From assembly GCF_016904885.1 (NCBI RefSeq), contig NZ_JADWYI010000001.1, forward strand, positions 6,882,001 through 6,946,000: a stretch of 64,000 nt of DNA. The letters run 5' to 3'. Positions 16,744 to 24,937 of this stretch are shown here, piece by piece; within the stretch, counting starts at the first letter, position 1, and each line of letters begins with the position of its first letter. The translations under genes were made by a program, and so were the position numbers. The stretch comes from Archangium primigenium. GTDB taxonomy: Bacteria; Myxococcota; Myxococcia; Myxococcales; Myxococcaceae. Under the pieces are notes generated by a model, which ran no database searches, was not told the DNA's origin, and saw only the letters and a program-made list of their open reading frames with translations.

Positions 16744-17331
16744 TCAGGCGTTGGCGGGGGGGATGTAGCGCGCCACCTTCACCCGGGCCGGCCGGATGAT
16801 GCGGTCCTTGAGCCGGTAGCCCGCCCGCGCCTCGGACACCACCCGCTGATCCTCCTCGGGATTCGGGGTGATCTCCATGTCGGTGGCCTCGGCGGTGTTG
16901 GGATCGTACGGCTGGCCCACCAGCTGGAGCCGCTCCACGCCCGCCTGTTGCAACTTGGACAGGAGCCCGTCGCGGATGAGCCGCACGCCCTTGGCCAGGC
17001 CACTCGCCTCCTCGGGGCCGCTCATGGACAAGCACATGTCGAGCTCGTCCACGGCCTCGAGCAGCTGGGTGGCCACCTTGCCGCGCTCCACGTCCAGCAT
17101 GCGCTCGCGCTCGCGCGTGAGCCGCTGCTTGAACTCCTCGCGGTCCTTTTCCAGCTCCTGGTAGGCGCGCGCGAGCTGGTCCACGCGGCGTCGGGAGGCC
17201 TCCAGCTCGGCCGTCAGGCGCGCCACCTCGGCGGCGGAGCCCCGCGCCTCGGGGGGCGCCTCGGGCGAAATCACGTCGTCCTGGGGCTCGGTGTCCTGGA
17301 ACGGATTGTCTGTCCGGGGATTGCCATTCAT
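16744..17331 (-). CDS. grpE: Nucleotide exchange factor GrpE
   Basis: 195-aa cytoplasmic cochaperone that releases ADP from DnaK. An acidic N-terminal tail is followed by a long coiled coil (about 34-100, AELEASRRRVDQLARAYQEL) and the C-terminal beta domain with GVERLQLVGQPYDPNTAEA and RLKDRIIRPARVKVAR. Length is normal. No dnaK or dnaJ gene lies next to it, unlike many bacteria. A perfect 10-bp inverted repeat lies 20-46 bp upstream of its ATG and may control it or terminate the upstream gene. It is not a CIRCE element. Confidence 0.95.
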   Translation of the reverse strand: MNGNPRTDNPFQDTEPQDDVISPEAPPEARGSAAEVARLTAELEASRRRVDQLARAYQELEKDREEFKQRLTRERERMLDVERGKVATQLLEAVDELDMCLSMSGPEEASGLAKGVRLIRDGLLSKLQQAGVERLQLVGQPYDPNTAEATDMEITPNPEEDQRVVSEARAGYRLKDRIIRPARVKVARYIPPANA

Positions 17332-17350
17332 GCGCCGAACCTAACCAGCC

Positions 17351-17377
17351 CTCCCCCCGAGTCAAAGTCGGGGGGAG
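17351..17377. repeat. Perfect 10-bp inverted repeat upstream of grpE
   Basis: CTCCCCCCGA, 7-nt loop, TCGGGGGGAG, between the end of the sigma-1.1-like gene and the grpE start. No T-tract follows on the minus strand, so it is either an inefficient terminator/mRNA hairpin or an operator. Confidence 0.55.
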
Positions 17378-17407
17378 CGCTTCTCCCACCTGGGAGGCCC
17401 GGGGGCG

Positions 17408-17653
17408 TCAGTGTTCCGCGGGCATCGACGGGGGCTCCGTCATGAAGCCATGGTCGATCTGACCGGTGACCTCGTCGATGATCTCCACCTGGGCGGCCCG
17501 GAGCGAGTAGTACAGCAGCCAGCGCTCGGCCGCCGTGAGGGTGCCGGGTGGCAGCGCCTCCTCGATCTCCTGCACCGTGAGACGTCCATCTCGCAAGCCC
17601 TTGGCGAAGAGCGACTTGCGCGCCGTATAGCTCTTACCGATTCGGTTCTCCAC
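17408..17653 (-). CDS. Small free-standing protein resembling sigma-70 region 1.1
   Basis: 81-aa soluble protein. The central part, LFAKGLRDGRLTVQEIEEALPP and then AAQVEIIDE, follows the pattern of region 1.1 of primary sigma factors (leu-rich helix, GxLTxxEIxxxLPP, VEIIDE), which mimics DNA in the RNA-polymerase channel. Nothing like sigma regions 1.2-4 is attached. The GTG at 17653 is preferred because AAGGAGGG lies 8 nt upstream; an in-frame ATG at 17680 would place that site inside the gene. It sits between ftsH and grpE on the same strand. A regulatory interaction with RNA polymerase is a guess. Confidence 0.72.
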   Translation of the reverse strand: MENRIGKSYTARKSLFAKGLRDGRLTVQEIEEALPPGTLTAAERWLLYYSLRAAQVEIIDEVTGQIDHGFMTEPPSMPAEH

Positions 17654-17783
17654 GGGCGCTCCCTCCTTCCCGAGCAACATAATTTCGCCCCTTCGACACC
17701 GCAGGCCGCGCGGCGAAGAAGGGGCGAGTGTCCGGCTCGGGAGCAGGCGGGCAGTCACCCACCCGCTCCCCTGTCCGCCGCCA

Positions 17784-19916
17784 CTACACGTCCGGGAGGG
17801 TCCCCGTGGCGTGGTGGGCGTCGGGAGGCAGGGGCTCCTCGCCCACGGGGTGGGCGGAGATGACCTGATGGGCCTCGGGGTGCAGGAGGCCCCGGCCGGA
17901 GGTGGCCTTGGGCCCGAGCAGCGTGCGGAGGTCGTCCTCGTCCACCACCTCGACGGCCAGCAGCCGCGCGGCGAGCACCTCCACCTTGTCACGGTGCTGG
18001 GTGAGCACCGCGCGCGCCCGGTCGAGCGCCTCGGTCACCATCTTGCGGATCTCCTCGTCCACCATGCGCGCCGTCTGCTCGGAGTAGGTGCGCGTCTCGG
18101 GCAGGCCGGCCGAGCGCAGGAAGCCCGGACCCTGGTCGGCGCCCAGGGCCACCGGGCCCAGCGAGCTCATGCCGTAGTCGCGCACCATCATCTTCGCCAC
18201 GTCGGTGGCCTGCTTGAGATCGTTGGAGGCACCCGTGGACACCTCGCCCACGAAGATCTCCTCCGCGGCGCGACCGCCCATCATCGCGGCCATCTTGTCG
18301 CGCAGCTCGTCGAAGGACATGAGGTAGCGGTCCTCGAGCGGCATCGACATGGTGTAGCCCAGCGCCGCCAGGCCGCGCGGGATGATGGACACCTTGGTCA
18401 CCCGCTCGGCGTTGGGCAGCATCCAGCCCACCACCGTGTGGCCCGCCTCGTGGTGCGCGACGATCTCCTTCTCGCGCTCGTTCATGCGGCGGTTCTTCTT
18501 CTGCAGACCCGCCACCACGCGCTCGATGGCCTCCTCGAAGTCCGCCTTGAGCACCGCGTCGCGGTTCTTGCGCGCGGCGAGCAGGGCCGCCTCGTTCACC
18601 ACGTTGGCCAGGTCCGCGCCAGCGAAGCCCGGGGTGCGCGAGGCGATGTTCTTGATGTCCACGTCCGGCCCGAGCTTCACGCCCTTGGAGTGGATCTCCA
18701 GCACGCGCTCGCGGCCGCGCTTGTCCGGACGGTCCACCAGCACCTGGCGATCGAAGCGACCCGGGCGCATGAGCGCGCTGTCGAGGATCTCCGGCCGGTT
18801 GGTGGCGGCGATGATGATGAGGCCCGCGCGGCTGTCAAAGCCGTCCATCTCCGCGAGCAGCTGGTTGAGCGTCTGCTCGCGCTCGTCGTGGCCGCCGGCC
18901 ACGCCCGCGTTGCGGCTCTTGCCGATGGCGTCCAGCTCGTCGATGAAGATGATGCACGGGGCCTTGGCGGTGGCCTGGGCGAACAGGTCGCGCACCCGGG
19001 CGGCGCCCACGCCGACGAACATCTCCACGAACTCCGAGCCGGACAGGCTGAAGAAGGGCACCCCGGCCTCGCCCGCCACGGCGCGCGCCAGCAGCGTCTT
19101 GCCCGTGCCCGGAGGGCCCACGAGCAGCACGCCCTTGGGGATGCGGCCACCCAGGCGGCGGAACTTCTCCGGCGTCTTGAGGAACTCGACGATCTCGCGC
19201 AGCTCGTCCACGGCCTCGTCCACACCGGCCACGTCCTTGAAGCCCACGCCCGTGTCGGCCTCGGCCTGCACCTTGGCGCGCGTCTTGCCAAAGCTCATGA
19301 CACCCTGCGGCCCCTGGCCCATGCCGCCGGCCATGCGCCGCATCATGAAGCTCCAGAAGACGAAGGCCAGGGCGAGCGGGACGAGCCAGATCCACAGCAC
19401 GTCGGAGAAGTTGGACTGGGGCACGGCCTCGTACTGCACGCCCTTCTCCTCGAGCATGGGCACGAGATCGTTGTCGCCCTGGACGCGGTAGGCCATCCAC
19501 GGCAGGGCGCCGGGCTCACCCCGGAGCGGGCCCGCGCCGCCCGAGCCCGCGGTGGGCGTGGCGGGCGCGTTGGAGCCGTTGTTGTTGGCGTTGTTGGCGT
19601 TGTTCGCGGTGGCGCTCTCGCCGCCCTGCTGCGCGGGAGCGGCGCCCTCCTTGAGGTAGCCCTTCACCCACTCGGGCGAGAGCTGGACGCGGCTGAAGCG
19701 CCCCTCGGAGATGGCGTCCCGGAAGCGGCTGTAGCTCACGCGCTGCACGCCCGCGTCCTGGAAGACGTTGCGGAAGAGCATGAAGCCCAGCACGAGGAGG
19801 AAGATGTAAGCCAGGGGTGAACCGAAGCGGAAACCCTTGGGCTGCGGTGGAGGCGTCTTGTCCTGCTTCTTCGCGCGCGGGTTGGCTCCCGGCGGCGGCG
19901 TGTCCTGAGGCTTCAT
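17784..19916 (-). CDS. ftsH: ATP-dependent zinc metalloprotease FtsH
   Basis: 710-aa inner-membrane AAA+ protease degrading membrane and regulatory proteins, classically including sigma-32. Seen: TM1 near residues 35-52, a periplasmic domain enlarged by an Asn/Ala/Gly-rich stretch ([16 protein letters not shown]), TM2 near 175-195, Walker A GPPGTGKT (about 266), Walker [12 protein letters not shown], arginine-finger region RPGRFDRQ (about 384), zinc site HEAGH (about 486) and the third metal ligand region in NDLKQATD. The ATG at 19916 is chosen because GGAGA lies about 10 nt upstream and the mature start [10 protein letters not shown] follows; the longer frame adds unrelated sequence. A sigma-32-like factor is encoded in this window at 51409. 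Confidence 0.96.
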   Translation of the reverse strand: MKPQDTPPPGANPRAKKQDKTPPPQPKGFRFGSPLAYIFLLVLGFMLFRNVFQDAGVQRVSYSRFRDAISEGRFSRVQLSPEWVKGYLKEGAAPAQQGGESATANNANNANNNGSNAPATPTAGSGGAGPLRGEPGALPWMAYRVQGDNDLVPMLEEKGVQYEAVPQSNFSDVLWIWLVPLALAFVFWSFMMRRMAGGMGQGPQGVMSFGKTRAKVQAEADTGVGFKDVAGVDEAVDELREIVEFLKTPEKFRRLGGRIPKGVLLVGPPGTGKTLLARAVAGEAGVPFFSLSGSEFVEMFVGVGAARVRDLFAQATAKAPCIIFIDELDAIGKSRNAGVAGGHDEREQTLNQLLAEMDGFDSRAGLIIIAATNRPEILDSALMRPGRFDRQVLVDRPDKRGRERVLEIHSKGVKLGPDVDIKNIASRTPGFAGADLANVVNEAALLAARKNRDAVLKADFEEAIERVVAGLQKKNRRMNEREKEIVAHHEAGHTVVGWMLPNAERVTKVSIIPRGLAALGYTMSMPLEDRYLMSFDELRDKMAAMMGGRAAEEIFVGEVSTGASNDLKQATDVAKMMVRDYGMSSLGPVALGADQGPGFLRSAGLPETRTYSEQTARMVDEEIRKMVTEALDRARAVLTQHRDKVEVLAARLLAVEVVDEDDLRTLLGPKATSGRGLLHPEAHQVISAHPVGEEPLPPDAHHATGTLPDV

Positions 19917-20124
19917 CGGCGGCACTCTCCCCGTCCCCCTGAACGCGCACCCCTGTGGTACGCGGTACGACTTGGTGTGGGTCAAAGATGGCCACACCCG
20001 CTCGGCGGTCAACCCGGAGAGCGAAGCAGATCCCGTTAATGAGGAGATCGGGACCTCACCTCTTGTCCCTCCGGCCCAAAGCGATGCCCAGTGTTGGACA
20101 GCGTCGGCCAGCGGACAGTGAGGA

Positions 20125-21072
20125 TCAGCGGCAGTCGACCTGGTAGAGGCGTTGTCCGGCGAACTCGGAGCCGATCAAATAGGCGTGGCTGTCGTCCGGG
20201 GAGCCCTCGTCGGGCAGGTAGGTGATGGCCTCGGACTGGGCCTGGCTGGGACCGGGCACCTCGGCGAGCTGCCCGAGCAGCAGCTCCTCGAGGCGCGTGG
20301 CCCCCGGGCGGCGCAGCTCCCAGACGCGCGTGTAGGTGCGCAAGAGCATCCGCTGCCCCGAGGGGTGGAGCGCCGCGGCCGTGGTGAGGAAGTCCGCGTT
20401 GCCCGGCGCCCGGAGCGAGCCCAGGTGGACGGCCTGGGCCACCCGATCCGGCGCGAGCCCCGGCAGCGCGAAGACCTCGCCCAGCGAGTCGCGCTCCTTG
20501 GTGATGACGGCCAGCCGCCCCGAGCCCGGCTCGACGACGAGGGACTCGCAGTCATGGGGGCGGTCCGGCCAGGCGAACGTCAGCGTGTCCACCGGCAGGG
20601 TGTCGTCGGCGAGGCGCTCGGGCTCGGGCAGCCGCAGGAGGTGCGCGCGGGGCTGGCGCTCGAAGTTGTCACCCGTGTCGGCGAGGAAGAGGCAGGCGCG
20701 GGCCTCGCCGGGCGTGCACGGCCCCACGGCGATGTCCTCCACGTCCGTGCCCCCGGCCGGCCCGCCGGTGAGCGTCACCGTGGCGAGCACCTTGCCGGAG
20801 GCCTCGATGGCGAAGACCTGGAGCGCGTTGCCCGAGTCGTTGTGGGACCAGAACACGCCCGGGTGCTGGACGCTCGCGGCCAGGCCGGACATCTCCGCCA
20901 GCACCAGGGGCACCGCGCCCACGGAGCGGGGCTCGCCATAGAGCCGACAGCCCGGCACGCCCTCGGCCGGGGGGTAGCGCACCACCGCCTCCGCGCGCGC
21001 CGCCTCCGGCTTCTTCGCCGGACAGGCGCACAGCAGCAGGGTCGCCAGGAGTCCGGCGTACCCGCGCCGCAC
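20125..21072 (-). CDS. Lipoprotein, beta-propeller-like, unknown function
   Basis: 315-aa protein with a lipoprotein signal (lipobox LLCAC). The mature part resembles a propeller family marked by an SGLAAS / [21 protein letters not shown] / [10 protein letters not shown] / LFLADTGDN series. These repeated blades end in aspartate-rich turns, as in SdiA-regulated/esterase-like-phytase proteins. The catalytic role is unknown. The GTG start at 21072 lies 1 nt after the Nudix stop, with GGAAGG 5 nt upstream, so the two genes are probably co-transcribed. Alternative: a secreted phosphodiesterase or phytase-like enzyme; no decisive active-site motif was seen. Confidence 0.8.
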   Translation of the reverse strand: MRRGYAGLLATLLLCACPAKKPEAARAEAVVRYPPAEGVPGCRLYGEPRSVGAVPLVLAEMSGLAASVQHPGVFWSHNDSGNALQVFAIEASGKVLATVTLTGGPAGGTDVEDIAVGPCTPGEARACLFLADTGDNFERQPRAHLLRLPEPERLADDTLPVDTLTFAWPDRPHDCESLVVEPGSGRLAVITKERDSLGEVFALPGLAPDRVAQAVHLGSLRAPGNADFLTTAAALHPSGQRMLLRTYTRVWELRRPGATRLEELLLGQLAEVPGPSQAQSEAITYLPDEGSPDDSHAYLIGSEFAGQRLYQVDCR

Positions 21073-21073
21073 G

Positions 21074-21481
21074 TCAGCCTTCCAGGTCCAACAGCCGGGC
21101 CAGCGTCTTGGAGTCGGCGTCCGGGAAGCGGTACTGCTGCATCTCCTCCAGGAGCACCCAGCGGTGGTCGTGCACCCGCACGTGCTGGATGGCCGCGTCC
21201 GGGTGGGCGAGGCGACAGCGGTACACCCGGAAGTCGATGTCATATGCGGGGTACTCGTGGTGGGTGTGCAGGGCCTGCTCCAGCACCTCCACCTCCACGC
21301 CCATCTCCTCGCGGATCTCCCGGGCGAGCGCCTGCTCATCGCCCTCGCCTTCCTCCACGCGGCCGCCCGGAAACTCCCACAACAAGGGCAGCGTCGCCTT
21401 GGGCGGGCGCTGGGTGATGAGGTAGCGGCCCTCGGCGTTCTGCAACATCGCGCCGACGACACGGATCTGACGGCGAGCCAT
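21074..21481 (-). CDS. Nudix hydrolase (MutT/NudG-like)
   Basis: 135-aa pyrophosphohydrolase. A complete Nudix box is visible from about residue 40: GGRVEEGE, then REIREEMGV, containing the Gx5Ex7REUxEExGU pattern. It begins with MARRQIRVVGAMLQ and an ITQRPPKATLPLLWEFPGG segment close to NudG/MutT enzymes that remove oxidised or modified (deoxy)nucleotides. The start at 21481 has AAGGAG 9 nt upstream; a longer frame exists but lacks support. Head of a two-gene unit with the lipoprotein propeller. Confidence 0.93.
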   Translation of the reverse strand: MARRQIRVVGAMLQNAEGRYLITQRPPKATLPLLWEFPGGRVEEGEGDEQALAREIREEMGVEVEVLEQALHTHHEYPAYDIDFRVYRCRLAHPDAAIQHVRVHDHRWVLLEEMQQYRFPDADSKTLARLLDLEG

Positions 21482-21559
21482 CTTCCCGACTCCTTGGGTG
21501 AAACCGCGCACAGGGGAAGGCGGCGACCTAACACGGCCCGAGCCCCCGGGCCAAGGGCC

Positions 21560-22714
21560 TCAGGCCCCCGAGGTCCCCTTGCCCGCCCCCCCCCGGCGCC
21601 CCTTCGCTCCACCCCTCCCCCGGCGAGCGGGGTCCACCGGCTCCTCCAGCTCCTCCAGGACGGAGTCCGTCAGGGCCGCCACCTCGGCGGCCAGGGCGGT
21701 GTGGCCGTAGCGCGGGCCCGAGCGCCACAGGTGCTCGCGCAGGGCCTCGGCCACCTCGGCGCCCGTGGCGAAGCGCGCCTCGCGCTGGGGCGCGAGCAGC
21801 CGGCGCACCACGGGCCGCAGGGGCTCGGCCACCCCGCCCAGCGCCGCCTCCACCCGCGCCGGGGTGAGCTCGCGCAGGCGCTTGAGCAGCTCCGCGGTGC
21901 GCGTGGCGCTCAGCTCCTCCAGCTCCGCCCGCCCCGACTCCCCGCGCCCCCGGAGCTGGCGGCCGAGCAGCTCCGCCTCGTGACGGGGGGCGGCGTCCAG
22001 GAGGTGCCGGCCGGTGAGCAGCTGCAGGAAGACGAGCCCCAGGGAGAACAGGTCCGAGCGGCCATCGAGCTGCTCGAGCTGGGCGCGCTCCGGCGAGCTG
22101 TAGGCCACGTTGCCCAGGTCGCTGTCGCCCTCGGTGGAGATGCGCCCCTCCAGGCGCGACCAGGCGGCCCCGAAGTCCGACAGCTTCACCTCGCCCCAGC
22201 GGCCCACGAGGATGGCCTGGGGCGTCACGTCCCGGTGCACCACCCCCAGGGGCCGCCCCTTCTCGTCCTGGAGCCCATGGGCGTAATGCAGCGCGTCAGC
22301 CACCTCGGCCGTCACGTGGCAGGCCAGGGCCTCGGAGAGGACCCGGCCCGAGCGCTCGGCGCGGCGCAGCACGTCGCCGAGGTACTGCCCCTCGATATAG
22401 TCCAGCACGAGCAGGGGCTCGGCGGCATCGCCCGCGAGCAGCTGCACGGAGACGATGTTGGGGTGGCGCAGGAGCCCCCCCAGGCGCGCCTCCTCCACCA
22501 GGCGCTGGTAGTCCTCCTGGCGCACCACGCGGTTGAGGCGCTTGAGCACCGTGAGCCCGCCACAGCCGCCCGGGTAGCGCTGCCGCGTGAGCAGCAGCTC
22601 TCCATGGTGGCCCTGCCCCAGCGAGCGCACGAGCTCGTAGCTCGCCAGTCCGGCCTCCAGCACCACGGCGGGGGCCCCCTTGGGGGCTGGATCGGGATGG
22701 GGCCGAGTCGACAT
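21560..22714 (-). CDS. Hanks-type Ser/Thr protein kinase with altered catalytic loop (possible pseudokinase)
   Basis: 384 aa. The kinase domain covers about residues 26-290: Gly-rich loop GQGHHG (33-38), Lys58 in VLKRL, alpha-C Glu near 74, catalytic loop HRDVTPQA (160-167), DFG at 180-182 and SPERAQ in the activation/APE region. The Asn that normally follows HRDxxxx and binds metal is Ala167, so activity is questionable. C-terminal to the domain is an Ala/Glu/Leu-rich helical region and a basic Arg/Gly/Lys tail (from about 365); no membrane segment, so cytoplasmic. Good RBS (AAGGAG). Divergent from an XRE regulator, a pairing that may be functional. Confidence 0.88.
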   Translation of the reverse strand: MSTRPHPDPAPKGAPAVVLEAGLASYELVRSLGQGHHGELLLTRQRYPGGCGGLTVLKRLNRVVRQEDYQRLVEEARLGGLLRHPNIVSVQLLAGDAAEPLLVLDYIEGQYLGDVLRRAERSGRVLSEALACHVTAEVADALHYAHGLQDEKGRPLGVVHRDVTPQAILVGRWGEVKLSDFGAAWSRLEGRISTEGDSDLGNVAYSSPERAQLEQLDGRSDLFSLGLVFLQLLTGRHLLDAAPRHEAELLGRQLRGRGESGRAELEELSATRTAELLKRLRELTPARVEAALGGVAEPLRPVVRRLLAPQREARFATGAEVAEALREHLWRSGPRYGHTALAAEVAALTDSVLEELEEPVDPARRGRGGAKGRRGGAGKGTSGA

Positions 22715-23011
22715 GGGCGCTGCTCCTTAATGGAGGTGAGATGGAGGTGAGGGGATTCCGGGGGGCTCACCGAAGGGGGGTAGGCGAAAACAGACTCCAA
22801 AGGTAAACATGCGCCCCATGAACGACCAAGCCCGATTGACGCATCGCACGGGGCCATGGCGCGCATGCCCTGACCTCGAAAGTCGGGTCATGCTCACAGA
22901 TGACTCTTGAAGTCACCCCTTTTCCGGCTATCTTAGAAGTCATGTGGGTCCGGACGCGGAGGTGCGGGCCCCGCGTTTTTCTCGACCGACCCTCCTGCAG
23001 GATCGCAAGGC
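22715..23011. promoter_or_regulatory. Divergent control region with repeated dyad sites
   Basis: About 297 bp between the kinase and XRE genes. Contains TGACCTCGAAAGTCG (22871-22885) and TGACTCTTGAAGTCA (22901-22915), two related TGAC-N7-GTC-type dyads exactly 30 bp apart. A third half-site, TTAGAAGTCA, lies at 22933-22942. Likely binding sites for the adjacent XRE-type regulator (inference). Confidence 0.55.
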
Positions 23012-23425
23012 ATGACCCTCCCACGAGGACTGGCAACGACCATTGGGACCGCGGCCCGGGCGGCCCGGGTCCGAGCCAATCTCACCCAGGAAGACGTCGC
23101 CGAACGGGTGGGACTGGCGACCGAGGTGTACGGGCGCCTGGAGCGCGGCGGCATGCTGCCGAGCGTGCCCACCCTGCGCAAGCTCTCGGAAATCCTCCAG
23201 ATTCCCTCGGACGTGCTGCTGGGGCTCACGCCGGCCCAGGAGAACTTCTGGGCGAAGGAGCCCCCGGCCCGGCCGGTGGAGGAGCCCGCGGAGATCCGCC
23301 GCCTGGTGCGCACGGTGAAACGGCTGGAGCCCGCCGAGTTCCGGCTCTTGAGCCTCATGGCCACCGGCCTCCTGCGGCTGAGACAGGCCCGGATGGGCCG
23401 GGCCTCGGCCCCGCCTCCCTCTTGA
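23012..23425 (+). CDS. XRE-family helix-turn-helix regulator
   Basis: 137 aa. The N-terminal Cro/C1-type HTH (about residues 8-68) is clear: RAARVRANLTQEDVAERVGL, EVYGRLERG, PSVPTLRKLSEILQI and PSDVLLGL. The C-terminal half is helical and charged, without a known effector domain. It probably binds the dyad repeats in the upstream divergent region, controlling itself and the kinase (inference). The next gene, ccmH, begins 87 bp downstream on the same strand and may have its own promoter. Confidence 0.9.
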   Translation: MTLPRGLATTIGTAARAARVRANLTQEDVAERVGLATEVYGRLERGGMLPSVPTLRKLSEILQIPSDVLLGLTPAQENFWAKEPPARPVEEPAEIRRLVRTVKRLEPAEFRLLSLMATGLLRLRQARMGRASAPPPS

Positions 23426-23512
23426 GCCGCCGGACAGGCGGCCCTGCCCGCCCGCTCCCTGGCTTTCCACTGGGCAACACCCGGTCCAGGACGATAGGTA
23501 GACGGGTCCCCC

Positions 23513-24001
23513 ATGACCGCCGCCCTGCTCACGCTCACTCTCTTTCTCGCCACGGGCCAGTACGCGCCCCAACAGGCCGGAAGTGAACCCCTCGCGCCGC
23601 CCCTCGAGGCGCGCGTGCAAGTGCTCGGCAAGGAGCTGCGCTGCGCGGTGTGCCAGGGGCTGTCCGTCGCGGACAGCCCCTCGTCCATGGCGCGCGCCCA
23701 GCTCGACAAGATCCGGGAGCTGGTGACCGAGGGCAAGACGGACCAGGAGGTGCGCGACTATTTCGTGGCCCGCTACGGCGAGTGGGTGCTGCTGCAGCCC
23801 AAGGCCGACGGCTTCAACCTGTTCGTGTGGCTGGGCCCCGTGGCCCTGCTGCTCGGCGGCGCCTTCGTCATCTACCGGCAGGTGCACCGGCCCCCCGCGG
23901 CCACGCCCCCCGCCGCCCCTTCCGCGTCGGCCCCGGCCGACGCCTCCACCGAGCCGGTGGACCCCTATCTCGCGGCCGTGCGCCGGGAGCTGGATCAATG
24001 A
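23513..24001 (+). CDS. ccmH: Cytochrome c maturation protein CcmH
   Basis: 162 aa, periplasmic thiol oxidoreductase anchored in the inner membrane. Seen: N-terminal signal segment, the active motif LRCAVCQ (CxxC, about residues 43-46), the QLDKIRELVTEGKTDQEVRDYFVARYGEWVLLQP helical bundle typical of the CcmH/CycL/NrfF domain, and a TM helix near 103-122. It reduces apocytochrome c so haem can be attached. It overlaps the next gene by 4 nt (ATGA), forming a ccmH-ccmI unit. The window also encodes a five-heme cytochrome c (27979). Confidence 0.93.
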   Translation: MTAALLTLTLFLATGQYAPQQAGSEPLAPPLEARVQVLGKELRCAVCQGLSVADSPSSMARAQLDKIRELVTEGKTDQEVRDYFVARYGEWVLLQPKADGFNLFVWLGPVALLLGGAFVIYRQVHRPPAATPPAAPSASAPADASTEPVDPYLAAVRRELDQ

Positions 24002-24927
24002 ACCCCGCCACCAACTGGACGCCTGGCCTCATCGTGCTCGCCGTGGGCTTCGTCGCCGCGGCCCTCTTCCTGCTCTCCCAGCGGCGCAAGGGCGCCGAGG
24101 CCGCGCCCCGCTCGGGCGCGCTCGACGACCTGGAGCGGCGCTACCAGTCGCTCATCGAGCAGCTCAAGGAGCTGGCCGCGGAGAAGCACACCCTGCCCGC
24201 CGAGCGCTACGAGGCCGAGCGCTCGCGGCTGGAGCGGGAGGCCGCCCTGGCCCTGCGCGCGCGGGACGAGCAGCTCAAGAAGGGCGCGGACGTGCCCGCG
24301 CCGGTGGCCAGGCCCCAGGCCCCGGGCTTCCTGCCGCCGCAGCTCAAGGGCGCGCTGTGGGGCGGTGGCACGGTGCTGTTCTTCGGCGTGCTGGGCTACA
24401 CCCTGGTGTCCGAGCAGCACGCGCGCGGCGAGAACGAGGCCGCCACGGGCCGCACGCCCCCGGGCATGGCCGCCAATGGCCCGGCCGGTGCTCCGGCGGC
24501 GCCGTCCGGGGACTCGGAGCTGGAGCAGACCATGCAGCGGCTGCGCGACAACCCGGGGGACCTGGACGCCGCGTCGCTCTTGAGCCACGAGCTCATCCGG
24601 CGGCAGATGTACGAGGAGGCCGAGCGCGTCACCCTGCGGGGGCTCGCGGTGGACCCCTTCCACGTGGAGCTGCGCGTGCACCAGAGCGTGCTGCGGGCCG
24701 TGCGCGGCGACGAGGCCGGCGCGGAGGCGGAGCTGACGCGGCTGGCGGACACGTACCCGGACGCCCAGGAGGGCCTGCTCTTCATGGGCGCGCTGGCCAT
24801 GAAGCAGGGCGACAAGGCCAAGGCCCTGGACGCCTTCGAGCGCTTCGCGGTGGAGGTGCCCAGCAACCTGCACCCGCCCCCGCTGCTCGCCGCCATCCAG
24901 CAGCTGCGCGGCGAGCTGGGCCGGTAG
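23998..24927 (+). CDS. CcmI-like cytochrome c biogenesis protein with TPR domain
   Basis: 309 aa. N-terminal TM helix (about 10-27), a cytoplasmic coiled coil (about 42-95, LDDLERRYQSLIEQLKEL), a second TM near 118-138, and a periplasmic TPR-like domain (about 175-300). This is the layout of CcmI/CycH, which presents apocytochrome c to the haem ligase. Start codon overlaps the ccmH stop, so the two are translationally coupled. The ccmABCDEFG genes are not in the window. Confidence 0.86.
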   Translation: MNPATNWTPGLIVLAVGFVAAALFLLSQRRKGAEAAPRSGALDDLERRYQSLIEQLKELAAEKHTLPAERYEAERSRLEREAALALRARDEQLKKGADVPAPVARPQAPGFLPPQLKGALWGGGTVLFFGVLGYTLVSEQHARGENEAATGRTPPGMAANGPAGAPAAPSGDSELEQTMQRLRDNPGDLDAASLLSHELIRRQMYEEAERVTLRGLAVDPFHVELRVHQSVLRAVRGDEAGAEAELTRLADTYPDAQEGLLFMGALAMKQGDKAKALDAFERFAVEVPSNLHPPPLLAAIQQLRGELGR

Positions 24928-24937
24928 TCCCCGCCCC

